A stretch of DNA of 64,000 bases from Papio anubis (Eukaryota; Chordata; Mammalia; Primates; Cercopithecidae). The notes below the pieces were generated by a model that was not told the origin of the DNA, searched no databases, and was given only the letters and a program-made list of their open reading frames with translations. The stretch covers positions 60,447,590 to 60,511,589 of the forward strand of contig NC_044980.1 in the NCBI RefSeq assembly GCF_008728515.1. The letters are read 5' to 3'. The position numbers and the translations under genes were made by a program. Positions 11,812 to 23,499 of the stretch are shown here, piece by piece; positions within the stretch are counted from its first letter, which is position 1; each line of letters opens with the position of its first letter.

Positions 11812-12163
11812 TGGTGGTGGTGGAAGAAGGGTTTTCACCCTGGGAGAAGGAAGATAAAAATATAAAATGGAGGAATATGAGGGAGAAATTCTGTGATGCT
11901 AGAATGTGAATGGAAGGCATCTGTATAAACTGATAACTTTTCAAAAAATCAGTTTCCTAGCTCCGTCCACTGAAAAGACCTAGAAGCAATAAGACCTTAG
12001 TAGCAATGATCATGTCCTGCAACTCCATCTTGGTTTCTAAATACCATCCTCCACTGAAAAGGTCAGAGCTTCCTTGGAGAAATAGTTGAGCTCAGGGCTA
12101 CAACAGGGAAAGTACAAAGCAAATCTGGAATGTCTTATTGTCTCAGAAAGCAAGAAAGTGGTT

Positions 12164-12390
12164 GGTTTTTTGGTTTTTGGTTTTTGTTTGTTTGTTTGTT
12201 TTTGAGATAGTCTTGCTCTGTCTCCCAGGCTGGAGTGCAGTGCCACGCCCAGCTATTTTTTGTATTTTTAGTAGAGACGGTTGTTTCACCATGTTGATCA
12301 GGCTGGTCTCAAACTCCTGACCTCATGTGATCCGCTGGTCTCGGCCTCTCAAAGTGCTGGGATTACAGGCGATAAGCCACTGTGCCTGAC
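12164..12390 (-). repeat. Alu, antisense, internally deleted
   Basis: The GTTT-rich head jumps from the right-arm start to the middle linker. AAGAAAGTG flanks both ends. Confidence 0.9.
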
Positions 12391-13392
12391 TAAGAAAGTG
12401 TTTTTTAAAAATGAAGTTACATAAAAGGATACACTGACCAGTTTCAAGGTGCTCTCATTAGCCAAATGTGGGATAATTTAAGAATCAAAAATAACTCATT
12501 ATAACATATTGAATAGTGACTTTTTAAAAAATTAATGAGTCCAAATGAATATTCAAATGACACTCAAAAAAGCTGCAGTGAGGAAGAGGGAGAAAGCTGA
12601 AAAAGGAGGAGAGGAAAGCTCTTCTTTATAGAAATATGTGAGGAAATATATGTAAAGGAAATGATAAAATTAGAAAAATCATCATTTTGCAACTATCAAC
12701 GTATTAATGATATGGTATTAATGATAAGGAGAAAGATCATGAATAGATGATAAAACATTTAATAAAAGTTTGTTAGGAAATAATTTTTTATTCATATCAC
12801 CAAACCCTACAGATTACTTACAAATTACAAAAGGAATAATAGATCTGATGGTCATCACCTTAAGATATCAAACTTAAGAGTCACCAGTAATGGGACAGTC
12901 TGAAAATATGTGCCTCCTAACATAATGCAATAAGTGGTACACATAATTATTTTTGTAGGCTTTATAACAAAATTTAACTTAAACTTAAATCATGAGGAAG
13001 CACTACATAAATCCAGAATATGGCTCATTCTATAAGACAATTGGCCTGAACTCTTCAAAAATTGTTTATGTCATGAAAAACAATCAATCAAAAAAGTCAG
13101 GGATACTTTTTAGATTAAAAGAGACTAAAGTGGCATAACAAAATACAATGCAAGAAACTGGGTTGGATTCTGGATAAAAAACATAGCTATAAAAGATATT
13201 TTGGGGACAAATGAAAAGATTTCAGTATTAATACTAATTTTCTTACATGTAAATGGTATGATAATTATATGAAGTATATCCCTGTTCTTGGGAGATATAG
13301 TTGAAGTATTTGGGATGAGAAAGAAAATTTTATATATTTGTATATAGGCATATACACACCCCTCCATATACCCCAAAAGAAAGACAAAGAGA

Positions 13393-13650
13393 GGCCAGGT
13401 GCAGTGGCTCATGCCTGTAATCCCAACACTTTGGGAGGCCGAGGTGGGTGAATCACTTGAGGCCAGGAGTTTGAGAAAGCCTGGCCAACATAGTGAAATC
13501 CTGTCAACTCTAAAAATACAAAAATTAGCTGGGTGTCCTGTGGTTCCCGCTACTCAGGAGACTGACGCACAAGACTTGCATGAACCTGGGAGGCAGAGGT
13601 TGCAGTGAGCTGAGATCATGCCATTGCACTACAGGCTGGGTGAGAGAGTG
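13393..13650 (+). repeat. Alu (S-type) whose tail became the GGAA array
   Basis: Both arms are present. In place of a simple A-tail the element runs straight into purine-only tetranucleotide repeats. Confidence 0.9.
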
Positions 13651-14190
13651 AGAGAAGGATGGGATGGGACAGGAAGGGAAGGAGGGAGGGATGAAGGAAG
13701 GAAGGAAGGAAGGAAGGAAGGGATGAAGGAAGGAAGGAAGGAAGGAAGGAAAAGAGAGAGAGAGAAAGAGAGAGAGAGAAGGAAGAAAGGAAGGAAGGAA
13801 GGAAGGAAGGAAGGAAGGAAGGAAGGAAGGAAGGAAGGAAGGAAGGAGAGAAAGAGAAGGGAAGGGAGGGGAGGGAAGGGAAGGGGGGAGGAAGGAAGGA
13901 AGGAAGGAAGGAAGGAAGGAAGGAAGGAAGGAAGGAGGAAGGGAAGGAAGAAAGGAGAAAAAGAAAGGGAGGGAAGGAGGGAGGGAAGGAAGGAAGGAAG
14001 GAAGGAAGGAAGGAGAGAGGGAGGGAGGGAAGGAAGGAAGGAAGGAAGGAGAGAGGGAGGGAAGGAAGGAAGGAAGAAAGGAAGGAGAGAGGGAGGGAAG
14101 GAAGGAAGGAAGAAAGGAAGGAAGGAAAGGAAGGAAGGAGAAAGGTAAGGAAGGAAGGAAAGAAGGGAGGGAGGGAGGGAAAGAGTGAGG
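13651..14190 (+). repeat. (GGAA)n purine microsatellite, about 540 bp
   Basis: Nearly all-purine array of GGAA/GAAA/GGGA/GAGA units. The longest uninterrupted GGAA run is 13789-13846 (14.5 units), with other long runs near 13890-13935. Open frames of 176-237 codons across it are low-complexity artefacts. Confidence 0.97.
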
Positions 14191-14226
14191 AAGTAAACAT
14201 GGCAAATTGTTAACTACCATTGATTC

Positions 14227-14264
14227 TATGATGAACATACATATAGAGAGATATGTTCATCATA
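14227..14264. other. 13-bp-arm inverted repeat beside the GGAA array
   Basis: TATGATGAACATA at 14227-14239 and its exact inverse at 14252-14264, with a 12-nt loop. Confidence 0.88.
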
Positions 14265-14611
14265 CTATTCTCTCTCAATAACTAATAGGTTTAAATTTGT
14301 TTTTTTGAGAAAATAGACACACATACACACTGCCATATCACTGTTTCATCATTAGAAGTCATCAGGTAGAGACAACTTTCCCTTCTAAAATTCACTGAAC
14401 CAACTCAGCTGATGTTTGTGGAATACCTGTAATATGCTAGACACTGAACTCAAAACCACTATACAGAGATGAAGAGAATATCTCCCTGCCCTTCAACCTT
14501 TCCTAGTCTAATAGGGAAACAGATATGCAAATAAACAAATACTATAATAAATGCAAAACTGGAAGTATAAAAGGAAGAGGCAACACAGAGAAAGGTGTGG
14601 CTAACCCTATG

Positions 14612-14828
14612 CCAAGCTGTCTAACAGAACTTTCTGCAATAGAAAAGTTCTGTTTCTGTACTATCCAATACAGTAGCACCTAGCCACATGTGAGTAATGA
14701 GCATTTGAAATATGCTAATGCAACTGAGGAATTGCTAATACAATTTTTAATTGTATTACATTTTAATTAATTTATATTGAAATCACCACATGTGGTTGGG
14801 AGCTACCATATTGGACAGCACCACTCCA
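14612..14828. mobile_element. Non-autonomous hAT-like DNA transposon relic
   Basis: Contains GTACTATCCAATACAGTAGC near the left and ATTGGACAGCACC near the right, with CACATGTG motifs inside. This matches a common short hAT-type family from memory. A second copy lies at 22281-22790. Confidence 0.6.
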
Positions 14829-14892
14829 CTGGACGTGGAGTGGAAGGGCATAGGGGCATGGTCAGGAGGTTGGGAGGAAAAGATACTAAGAA

Positions 14893-15173
14893 GCCTGGAT
14901 GCAGTGGCTCCCACCTGTAATCCCAGCACTTTGGGAGACCAAGGCGGGTGGATCACCTGAGGTCAGGAGTCTGAGACCAGCCTGGCCAACATAGTGAAAC
15001 CTCGTCTCTACTAAAAATACAAAAAAATTAGTCGAGCGTAGTGGTGGGCGCCTGTAGTCCCAGCTACTCAGGAGGCTGAGGCAGGAAAACTGCTTGAACC
15101 TGGGAGGCAGAGGGTGCAGTGAGTTGAGATCATGCCACTGCACTCCAGCCTGGGTGACAGAGGGAAAAAAAAG
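14893..15173 (+). repeat. Alu (S-type)
   Basis: Full dimer. TSD AAAAGATACTAAGAA / AAAAGATATTAAGAA at 14878 and 15174. Confidence 0.93.
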
Positions 15174-15220
15174 AAAAGATATTAAGAAAGTCTTCCCAAA
15201 AGAAGCAACACCTAACAGAG

Positions 15221-15488
15221 TTTTTTTGTCTTTTGTTTTCTGAGATGGAGTTTCGCTCTTGTGGCTCAGGCAGGAGTGCAGTGGCGCCACCGGCTCACTG
15301 CAACCTCCACCTCCCAGATTCAAGCAATTCTCCTACCTCAGCCTCTAGAGTAGCTGGGATTACAGACAGGCACCACCACACCCAGCTAATTTTTTGTATT
15401 TTTAGTGGAGACGGGGGTTTCACCATGCTGGCCAGGCTGGCCTCGAACTCCTGACCTCAGGTGATTCACCCACCTCGGCCTCCCAAAG
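15221..15488 (-). repeat. Alu (S-type), antisense, 5'-truncated
   Basis: A T-rich head and most of the element, stopping at CCTCCCAAAG without the promoter-side end. It forms an inverted pair with the preceding Alu, 47 bp apart. Confidence 0.92.
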
Positions 15489-16564
15489 CCTAATGGGTTT
15501 TGAAGGATGACTAGCAGTTGACCAATTAGATAAGGTAGGAAATATTCTAGGCACAGGGGGAAGCACATACAAAGCACGGAGAGATGTCCCAACATGGTAT
15601 TTTTAAGAAATCAGTAAGTTTCGTATTACATGTGCACAGGTAGTAGAGAGAAGAGGAAAAGGGTAGGAGGAAAAGTGAAGATAATAAAGTTAAGAGAAAA
15701 GAAAGAACCTAGATTAGAAAAGATCTTATGCGTCACGTTGAGGAGCTTAAATTGGATGCTGTAGGTATTTTGGAACTACTGAACAGAAAGCAAGCATTAG
15801 ATGATCAATTTCACATCTTAGAAAAAAACCTTTTGGCAGAAGACAGGAGTGGGGAATGCAAGTAAAAATGGAATGCTATTTTCATGTCCCTATTGCACTA
15901 GTTCAACCAAAGTTAAGAACCTGGACTAAGGGAGCAGGAAATAAATTAGCCATTTGGGAGGTGTATGGAAAATGGAAACAGAAAGACACCCTGAAATCTG
16001 GCTTCAGATTCTGACAATAAGATAAGAAATAAGCAGGGAGGATCAGACTCAGAGAGAAGAGTGGGTGTGAGGAAGGAGGGGGACTGTGTTTCAATCTTAA
16101 CAGCTTTGGATCACAAACTGCAAGTTAGGGTGAAAGCAGATTTGTGCAGCTCACAAAAGGAACAGGAGAGGCGTCTGAGCCTCAGAGGCCAGGAAAGGAA
16201 AGAGAAGACAGGCTATATTTGAATCTTCTGGAAGATGAAGTGAAACATGCCAATGTCTGAACTGAATAACAATGTGGTCTGTGCTCTCTGCCTCTGTTGT
16301 CTGGTTATCAGGGCATAACTAATGAAATTTCAGTGGAACAGTACAGTCAGAGTCACATGTTTTCAGGCACCCTTGCTTTCTTTGCCTTATTAGAAACAAA
16401 AGCATGAATATGATTTATGTTCTATTTTTATAGAAAGGCAGAAAAAAATCAAGCTACTTCACATTTCTCACATCATGCATAAATAAATCATGGCAAAAAA
16501 TCTATTCCTACAACTAAAGAAGCCTTATCTTGTTTTTGAAAGAAACAAATGTTGCAAATCTAGG

Positions 16565-16725
16565 ACTATGCTGGGAACTTTGTACATATTATCACTCCTC
16601 ACAACTACCCTTTGAAGTGGATAATATCCTTATTTCACAAGTGAGGAAACTGAGGCTTAAAAAGATACAGTGACTGCCCAAGGTCATGTAGCTAGTAAGT
16701 GCAGAACTGAGATTCAACGACAAGC
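16565..16725 (+). repeat. MIR
   Basis: Contains GAGGAAACTGAGGCTTAAAA and CCCAAGGTCATGTAGCTAGT, the MIR core. Confidence 0.88.
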
Positions 16726-16879
16726 TCAAATCCCAGTGAATTGACTGACCACATGCTGCTCACAGAGGAGGAGGAAACAAAATGCGAAATAATGAGGCTT
16801 CTGTTCCCATCTTTCTCAGGGTTCACATGGCTACGTGCTGTCACTAGCATTTCTTATTACAATGGCCTGATGCTTCTTG

Positions 16880-17100
16880 ATTGTGCCTTTTATACTAAGC
16901 TCTCCAATCTGAAATGCCTTCCCCTCTCCTCTGCCTATCCAAGTTCTATCAGTCCTTCAAATCTGACTCCAGTTCTCCATCACCTGAGACGCCTTCCAAA
17001 TTCCCTCCATCATGCTCTCTCTCTCTCTCCTGTCTTTTATTGCCTTAAGCCATTCAACCATCTATCCACCCCTGAAGCATGAGCTTACTATGGGTAAAGT
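16880..17100 (-). repeat. L2 3' region, antisense
   Basis: CTTCCCCTCTCCTCTGCCTA and following pyrimidine-rich text match reverse-strand L2 ORF ends from memory. Confidence 0.65.
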
Positions 17101-18539
17101 ACTCAGCACTGAAGTACAAAAGAAATGAGAACATCGTGTTTGTGTAGAGACAGAAGACATCCAAAACTGTTGTTCATTTCATATTATGGAGAGTTTGGTG
17201 GTGTTTTAGACCTATACTCAATCATTTGTTGTTTTATGTATACAAGGGTTAATGTGAATGGCTGCTTGCTTCAGTATCTTTTATACACTTCATAGTACAA
17301 AAATTGGCTGAACTCCTACAAAGCACAGTATAAGGTGCTATAGGGGATACAAATAGATACAAGTGCCAATCTCTGCCCTTCACCTGAAGAAATAAAACAA
17401 ATATGTATATAAGGCAGAAAATATGATAAGCATATGATAAAACATATGACAAACCTACATAAATGTTACACATTGTGTCAAGTGCTAGAAGTATATTCAA
17501 AAAGCAAAACTACATGATATGTTTACAAGGAAGGATTCAGGTTTTCCTTTTATCACAGTGGAGCCTAAAGCATCATAGGATCCTAAAAGGCCAAAATAGA
17601 AGACAAGTACTAGAAAAGAAAGAGTCATGCTTAAGAAATGTGCCCGATGATCATTTTCTAACAAATTAAAAAGTCAGTTCTATAAAAAGTAAACATTAGT
17701 TCATCCTAGGGAGTTGAGTATGTAAAAAATATTTTGATTGGTAATAAAATTGTGAAAATGAATTTAAAATGAAGATTTAGATTGGCTATTCTGAGCTTCC
17801 AATTTGCAGCCAGTTGGCAAAGAAAAATGGCAGAGATAGTTGGCAAGATTACAGGCTATTGAGATATTTATAGTTACTAGAGTCTCAATAAAACCAAAGT
17901 GATCCTAAAGCTTTGTTTAGTACTTATATTAAATATAGAAACTTTTCTGATTATTTAATATTAAATAGCATGCTCTTTTACTGTACTTTTCAGGGAAAAA
18001 GATATGATTTAAGTTCAAAGGAGAAGCATAATTATTGATTTCAGTTTTACAAAAATTAAATAAAAAGCAAGCACAGGTATTGCCAAGAATTTCTTCTAAT
18101 ACAGCACTGGTGGATATAAGACTATTCTCATCAAAAATAAACTTTGTAGGCTCACATTTTCCATATTTACACCTAAAAGTATATGGCTTATTGTGCTCTA
18201 CAAATAAGAAATTTTGTGATCATATTTGTATCTGGTTACAACATTTCATGACACTCTTAAGTATTTATTTCAAGACTGCATATGCTAAAACATTAAAACA
18301 TTATTATATAAATTAATCTGATTATACATAATAAAACTTAACCATCAAACCACAGCTAAGAGGATTCATTCTCTACAAATTATTTGGATTTTCTATTTTG
18401 GAGAGCTACACTGATGATTAATAAAGGAATTTTTATGTGTGTGAAGAAGAAAATGAAGTTCTCTAGTGAGGCCAACTAAACTTCTTAAGGATACGACCTC
18501 CCACAAATAATAACTATAAAATCTGGACAACATTTTTTA

Positions 18540-19012
18540 AAAATTGTTTTAACTAGAAGCAGCCCAGGTGGCCATAGATAGGAAAACAGCTAAGCAAACT
18601 GATATATTCAAACCATAGAATATTATTGATCAATAAAAAAGAATGAACTAATACATGCCACGACATGGTTGAATCTCAAAACCATTATGCTGAGCAAATA
18701 AAGTTTTGCACAAAAAATATGTATGACTTCTTTCATATGAAACTCTAGAGGAAATGAATCTAATCTATCAAAACAGTGGTTACCTCTGGTGAGTATTGTA
18801 GGCAACAGACTATGAAGGGGTTTAAGGAACTTCCTGGACATCTGATGGTAGCTGGGATTACAGGCACCCACCACCATGCCTTGCTAGTGATGGTAATTTT
18901 CAATATCTTGATAGAATTTTAGGTTACACGGGTGTATGTATTTGTCAAAACTCCGTGAAAGTACAGTTAAGATTTATGCATTTTTTGTATGTAAACTTTA
19001 CCCCAAAAAAAT
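18540..19012 (+). repeat. L1M 3' end
   Basis: Old L1 3' region with GCCATAGATAGGAAAACAGC, AGTGGTTACCTCTGG and a terminal TACCCCAAAAAAATG. A 37-bp Alu piece interrupts it at 18851-18887. Confidence 0.75.
18851..18887 (-). repeat. 37-bp Alu-derived insertion
   Basis: GCTGGGATTACAGGCACCCA and 17 more Alu-like bases lie between two copies of TGATGGTA (18843-18850 and 18888-18895) within an L1M tail. No A-tail is present. Confidence 0.8.
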
Positions 19013-19082
19013 GATATGCATGCTAAGTACTTAAGGAGGATATATATTGATGGCTGCAAGTTGACTTGAAATGCATCAAATG

Positions 19083-19243
19083 TACTATACTGCTTGATCT
19101 CCATAACAACCTTATGAGGTAAATACTATTATTACCCACATTTTACAGATAGGGAAACCAAGGCATAGATGCACTAGGAACTTTGCTCAAGGTCACACAG
19201 GTAGTAAGTGACAGAGCCAGAAATTAGAATCCAAAGAGTCTGG
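19083..19243 (+). repeat. MIR, 5' part, split by L1
   Basis: Contains ATTTTACAGATAGGGAAACC and CAAGGTCACACAGGTAGTAA. It breaks at AAAGAGTCTGG and resumes at 20289. Confidence 0.88.
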
Positions 19244-20288
19244 ACCCATCAAAAATAAATAAGTGAGACCTAATTAAACTGAAAGGCTTCTGTACAGCAA
19301 AAGAATCATCAGAGTAAACAGACAGCCCACAGAATGGGAGAAAATATTTGCAAACTGTGCATCCAACAAAGAACTAATAAGTAGAATCTACAATAACTCA
19401 AACAAATCAGAAAAACAAACAAACAAACAAACAAATTAACCCATCAAAAAGTGGGCAAATAACATGAATAGACATTTCTCAAAGTTAAACAAATGGCCAA
19501 ACGTATGAAAAAATGCTCAATCACTAATTATCAGGGAAATGCAAATTGAAACCACAATGAGATACCACCTTACTCTTGCAAGAATAGCCATTATTAGAAA
19601 GTCAAAAAACAACAGATGTTGGCATGGATGTGGTGAAGAGGGAATACTTATACACTGCTAGTGGAAATGTAAATTAGTACAACCTATATGGAAAACAGTG
19701 TGGAGATTTCTTAAAGAATTAAAAGTAGATCTACCATTCGATCCAGGAATCCCATTACTGGGTACCCACTCAAAGGAAAAAAAGTCATTACATCCAAAAG
19801 ACACCTGCACGCATATGTTTATTGCAGGGCAATTCATAATTGCAAAGATGTAGAACCAACTAAGGGCTCATTGGCCAATGAGTGGAAGAAGAAAATGTGG
19901 TATATATGTATATACTATGGAATACTACTCAGCCACAGAAAAAGAACAAGATGATATCTTTTGCAGCAACTTGGATGGAGCTGGAGATCATAACTGTAAG
20001 TGAAGTAACTCAGGAATGGAAAACCAAATGCTGTGTGTTCTCACTTATAAGTAGGAGCTAAGCTATTGGTACACAAAGGCATACAGAGTGGTATAATGTA
20101 CTCTGAAGACTCAGAAGTGGAAGGATAGGAGGGAGATGAGATAAAAAAACTACATGTTGGGTACAATGTACACTACTCAGGTGATGGTTTCACTAAAATC
20201 TCAGACTTCACCACTATACAATTAAACCATATAACCAAAAACCACATATACCCCCAAAGCTACTGAAAAATATATATATATATTTTTT
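19244..20288 (+). mobile_element. 5'-truncated L1 inserted in MIR
   Basis: ORF2 3' sequence (ATGGGAGAAAATATTTGCAA near 19334; TGGAATACTACTCAGCCACA near 19918) continues to a 3' UTR and an AT-rich tail. TSD AAAGAGTCTGG lies at 19233-19243 and 20289-20299. The frame is broken, so it encodes nothing intact. Confidence 0.92.
19413..19437. repeat. (CAAA)n tract within the L1
   Basis: Five to six CAAA units inside the L1 copy. Confidence 0.85.
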
Positions 20289-20335
20289 AAAGAGTCTGGG
20301 TTCAGAATCCCTGCTCTTAACAACTTCTCTATTAT
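20289..20335 (+). repeat. MIR, 3' part after the L1
   Basis: TTCAGAATCCCTGCTCTTAA continues the MIR interrupted at 19243. Confidence 0.82.
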
Positions 20336-20355
20336 AGTTCCACTAGTTGACTTGT

Positions 20356-20488
20356 TTGTTTGGTTTTTGTTTACTTTTTAGTAGAGACAGGATTTCACCA
20401 CAATGGCCAGGAACTCCAGACCTCAAGTGATCCGTCCGCCTCAGCCTTCCAAAGTGCTTGGATTACAGGCATGAGCCACTGCACCCAG
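20356..20488 (-). repeat. Alu fragment, antisense
   Basis: One arm only, from the AGTAGAGACAGG region to the promoter-side end. Similar GTTGACTTGTT / GTCAACTTGTT flanks. Confidence 0.88.
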
Positions 20489-21135
20489 TCAACTTGTTAT
20501 TGATATGGTACTCTCAAGATATGGTACTCTTCTCAAGTTTGTGGATGACATGAAAACAGAAGTAAGAGCAAATTCATTAATTACTTTACAGATTACTTAT
20601 CAAAAAAGCTTTAAAAGACAAATGAATAGGAGCTTATAACAAGATAGAATTTGATAGGGGCAAAACGTAAGAGCCTGCATTTAAGTATAAGCAAGCAATT
20701 GTTTCTCCAGTGGCAGTATTAGTGCATAGCAGGTATTTGGTAAAAACCTGTCAAATATATATACGATTGAGTTATACGATAGAATCTATGAAAAAAGACG
20801 GCCGTAATATACCAAAAGCAAAATATGAACTTAACAAACAATGCTAGAATAAGCTGATATACAGCCATGTTATCTAGAAAGTGGGTTAAATTAGAGCCTT
20901 ACAAGACTGTTGGTCTAGTTAGGCTAATGCCAGGTATACTGTGTTATCTTCTGGGAACTGTATCTAACACACACAGGTAAACTGGAACAAGTTTCAAGAG
21001 AAGGTACAGGACTTAAAAGCTGTACTACCTGAAATATAACAGAAGAAACTTCAAACATTGAATGTGGAGAAAACAAAAGTGAACACGGTAGTAAATTTTA
21101 AAATGTAAGGTACTATCATGAAAAAGAAGAATCGG

Positions 21136-21452
21136 CGATGGGGGGCGGTGGCTCACGCCTGAAATCCCAGCACTTTGGGAGGCCAAGGCGGGCGGATCAC
21201 GAGGTCAGGAGATTGAGACCATCCTGGCTAACATGGTGAAACCCTGTCTCTACTACAAAAATACAAAAAACTAGCCGGGCGTGGTGGCGGGCGCCTGTAG
21301 TCCCAGTTACTCGGGAGGCTGAGGCAGGAGAATGGCGTGAACCTGGGAGGCGGAGCTTGCAGTGAGCCGAGATCGCGCCACTGCACTCCAGCCTGGGCGA
21401 CAGAGTGAGACTCCGTCTCACAAAAAAAAAAAAAAAAAAGAAAAAGAAAAGG
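21136..21452 (+). repeat. Alu (Y-type)
   Basis: Contains GATCACGAGGTCAGGAGATT and GGCGTGAACCTGGGAGGCGG, and ends in an A/G-rich tail. AAAGAAGAAT flanks it. Confidence 0.93.
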
Positions 21453-21465
21453 AAAAGAAGAATTA

Positions 21466-21751
21466 TGGCTAGGCATGGTTGCTCAGACTTGTAATCCGAG
21501 CACTTCGGGAGGCTGAGGCAGGTAGATCACTTGAGGTCAGGAGTTCAACACCAGCCTGCCCAACATGGTGAAACCCCGTCTCTATTAAAAATTAGCTGGG
21601 CCTGGTGGCGCATGTCTGTAGTCCCAGCTACCCGGGAAGCTGAGACCGGAGAATCACTTGAACCTGGGAGGCGGAGGTTGCAGTGAGCCAAGATCCTGCC
21701 ACTGCACTCCAGCCTGGGCGTTAGAGCAAGACTCCGTCTCAAAAAAAAAAA
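21466..21751 (+). repeat. Alu (S-type)
   Basis: Full dimer lying directly after the preceding AluY in the same orientation. Confidence 0.93.
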
Positions 21752-22280
21752 TCGTAATTATTCTGGAACTAACCTTAAGTAAAACCAACTGACAGAAGCT
21801 ACAGGAGCTACAGGAAAACAAATTCAGTGTCAATATAAGGAAGACCTTTCTAACAAATATAACCACAAAAGGCAGGGGAAGAGAGTGCTGTCTCAGAAGG
21901 GTGTGACTACCCTAAATATGATAATAATGAGTTTATGAAACATTGGACTGAGTTAACTTAAAGATCTCTTTCAAACCTAAGAACCTACTATAAAATAAAA
22001 GGTGATAAGGCCGTCATAACAAGTTTCAAATGGGTTAAAATAGTAATGCCAGTAACCAAAACAGACTTGAGATGATAAAATTTAAATGAAATGAAAAATA
22101 AGAAAATAGAAGTTATTTGTCAAGTCTGTAAATGGGGAGAGCTTTAAGTCTAAAAGCACTGGAATAAGATTCAAAGGAAAAGAAAAATTGGACTATATAA
22201 ATTGTTAAAACGTTTACATATGAAAAACATTAAAAAGCAAATAAGACACACGGATTTTTGTTCTATATCTTTAATATAGG

Positions 22281-22790
22281 GCTCTGCTGTCTGATATAGT
22301 AGCCGTAAGCCATAGGTGGCTATATAATTTTTGTTTGTTTTTTTTTTTTTTTGAGACGGAGTCTTGCTCTGTCACCCAGGCTGGAGTCCAGTGACGTGAT
22401 CTTGGCTTACTGCAAGCTCCGCCTCCTGGGTTCACGCCATTCTCCTGCCTCAGCCTCCCAAGCAGCTGGGACTACAGGCGCCGGCCACTACACCTGGCTA
22501 ATTTTTTCGTATTTTTTTTTAGTAAAGACGGGGTTTCACCGTGTTAGCCAGGATGGTCTCGATCTCCTGACCTTGTGATCTGCCCGCCTCGGCCTCCCAA
22601 AGTGCTGGAACTACAGGCATAGGCCACCATGCCCGGCCTAAATTAATTTTAAATTGATTTAAACTTAAAAATTTAGTTCTTCAATTGCTCTCTAGCCACA
22701 TTGCTCAACAGCCACTGTGGCTAGTGGCAACTGACCTGGACAGTACAGATACAGAACATTTCAATCACTGTAGAAAGTTCTACTGGAACT
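22281..22790. mobile_element. hAT-like DNA relic interrupted by AluY
   Basis: The left part (GCTCTGCTGTCTGATATAGT) and the right part (GTGGCTAGTGGCAACTGACC, GAAAGTTCTACTGGA) belong to the same short family as 14612-14828. The Alu occupies 22336-22638. Confidence 0.6.
22336..22638 (-). repeat. Alu (Y-type), antisense
   Basis: T-run, then a reverse dimer with GCAAGCTCCGCCTCC and CCGTGTTAGCCAGGATGG. Confidence 0.93.
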
Positions 22791-23264
22791 TCAATATTTA
22801 AAACAGAGTAATTTAATTCAGGGAACTTATTACATAAGGTGGTAGAAGAGCTGAGAGGCCAAACAGGGTTGTACAGCAATCCACAAATTCGCAACAGGAA
22901 GCCATTACCATCCCTAAGACTGAAGGACGAAGTACAAAGTCCAATACCAAAGGTCACCTGGCAAAGACCAGGAGCGCAGTATGTGTGTCGGGTAGAAGTA
23001 GGAAGACAAGGATGAGAAGTAGCCCCTGCTGAATATACACCATGATGTTAAAAAATAAAATAAAACAAAAAAGCAGAAAGAAATACCTAGACTTCTCTCT
23101 TCTTTCTGCCCTCCAGTCTCCTGCCCAGTACCTCTATGGCTGAACCCATACAAAAGCCAGATAGTAAAGGAGCCTGGGAAATGCAGCCTATAGGGGTCAG
23201 ACCCATGTTAAAAAGGACAGAGCCAAGAAAGAGGAAGAAAGAAGTCTGGGGTCAAACAAGCTAA

Positions 23265-23480
23265 GAACTGGTATGGGTACTCCTCCTGCTGTGTCCTCAC
23301 ATGGCGAGAGGGACAGGGGAGCTCTCCAGAGTCTCTTTCATAAAGGTATTAATCCTCCTTTCATGACCTAAATCACCTTCCAAAGGTCCCACCTCCAAAT
23401 ACCATGACATTGGAGATTGGGCTTAAAATTCACATTAGCATATGAATGTTGAGGGGATAGAAACATTCAGTCTATAGAAG
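23265..23480 (-). repeat. LTR-like fragment, antisense
   Basis: GCTGTGTCCTCACATGGCGA and AAGGTCCCACCTCCAAATAC, ending near ACATTCAGTCTAT, resemble reverse-strand MaLR/ERVL LTR text. Non-coding. Confidence 0.55.
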
Positions 23481-23499
23481 ATATAAATAGAAAATTTAG

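Noticed and set aside
13525..14238. Open frames of 237, 194 and 176 codons over the GGAA array
   Set aside because: Translation is pure Ser/Pro/Leu/Phe or Glu/Gly/Arg/Lys low complexity from a microsatellite, with no start context or splice support.
16741..17082. 113-codon plus frame near the MIR at 16.6 kb
   Set aside because: It overlaps reverse L2 text and ends inside it, so it is a repeat by-product.
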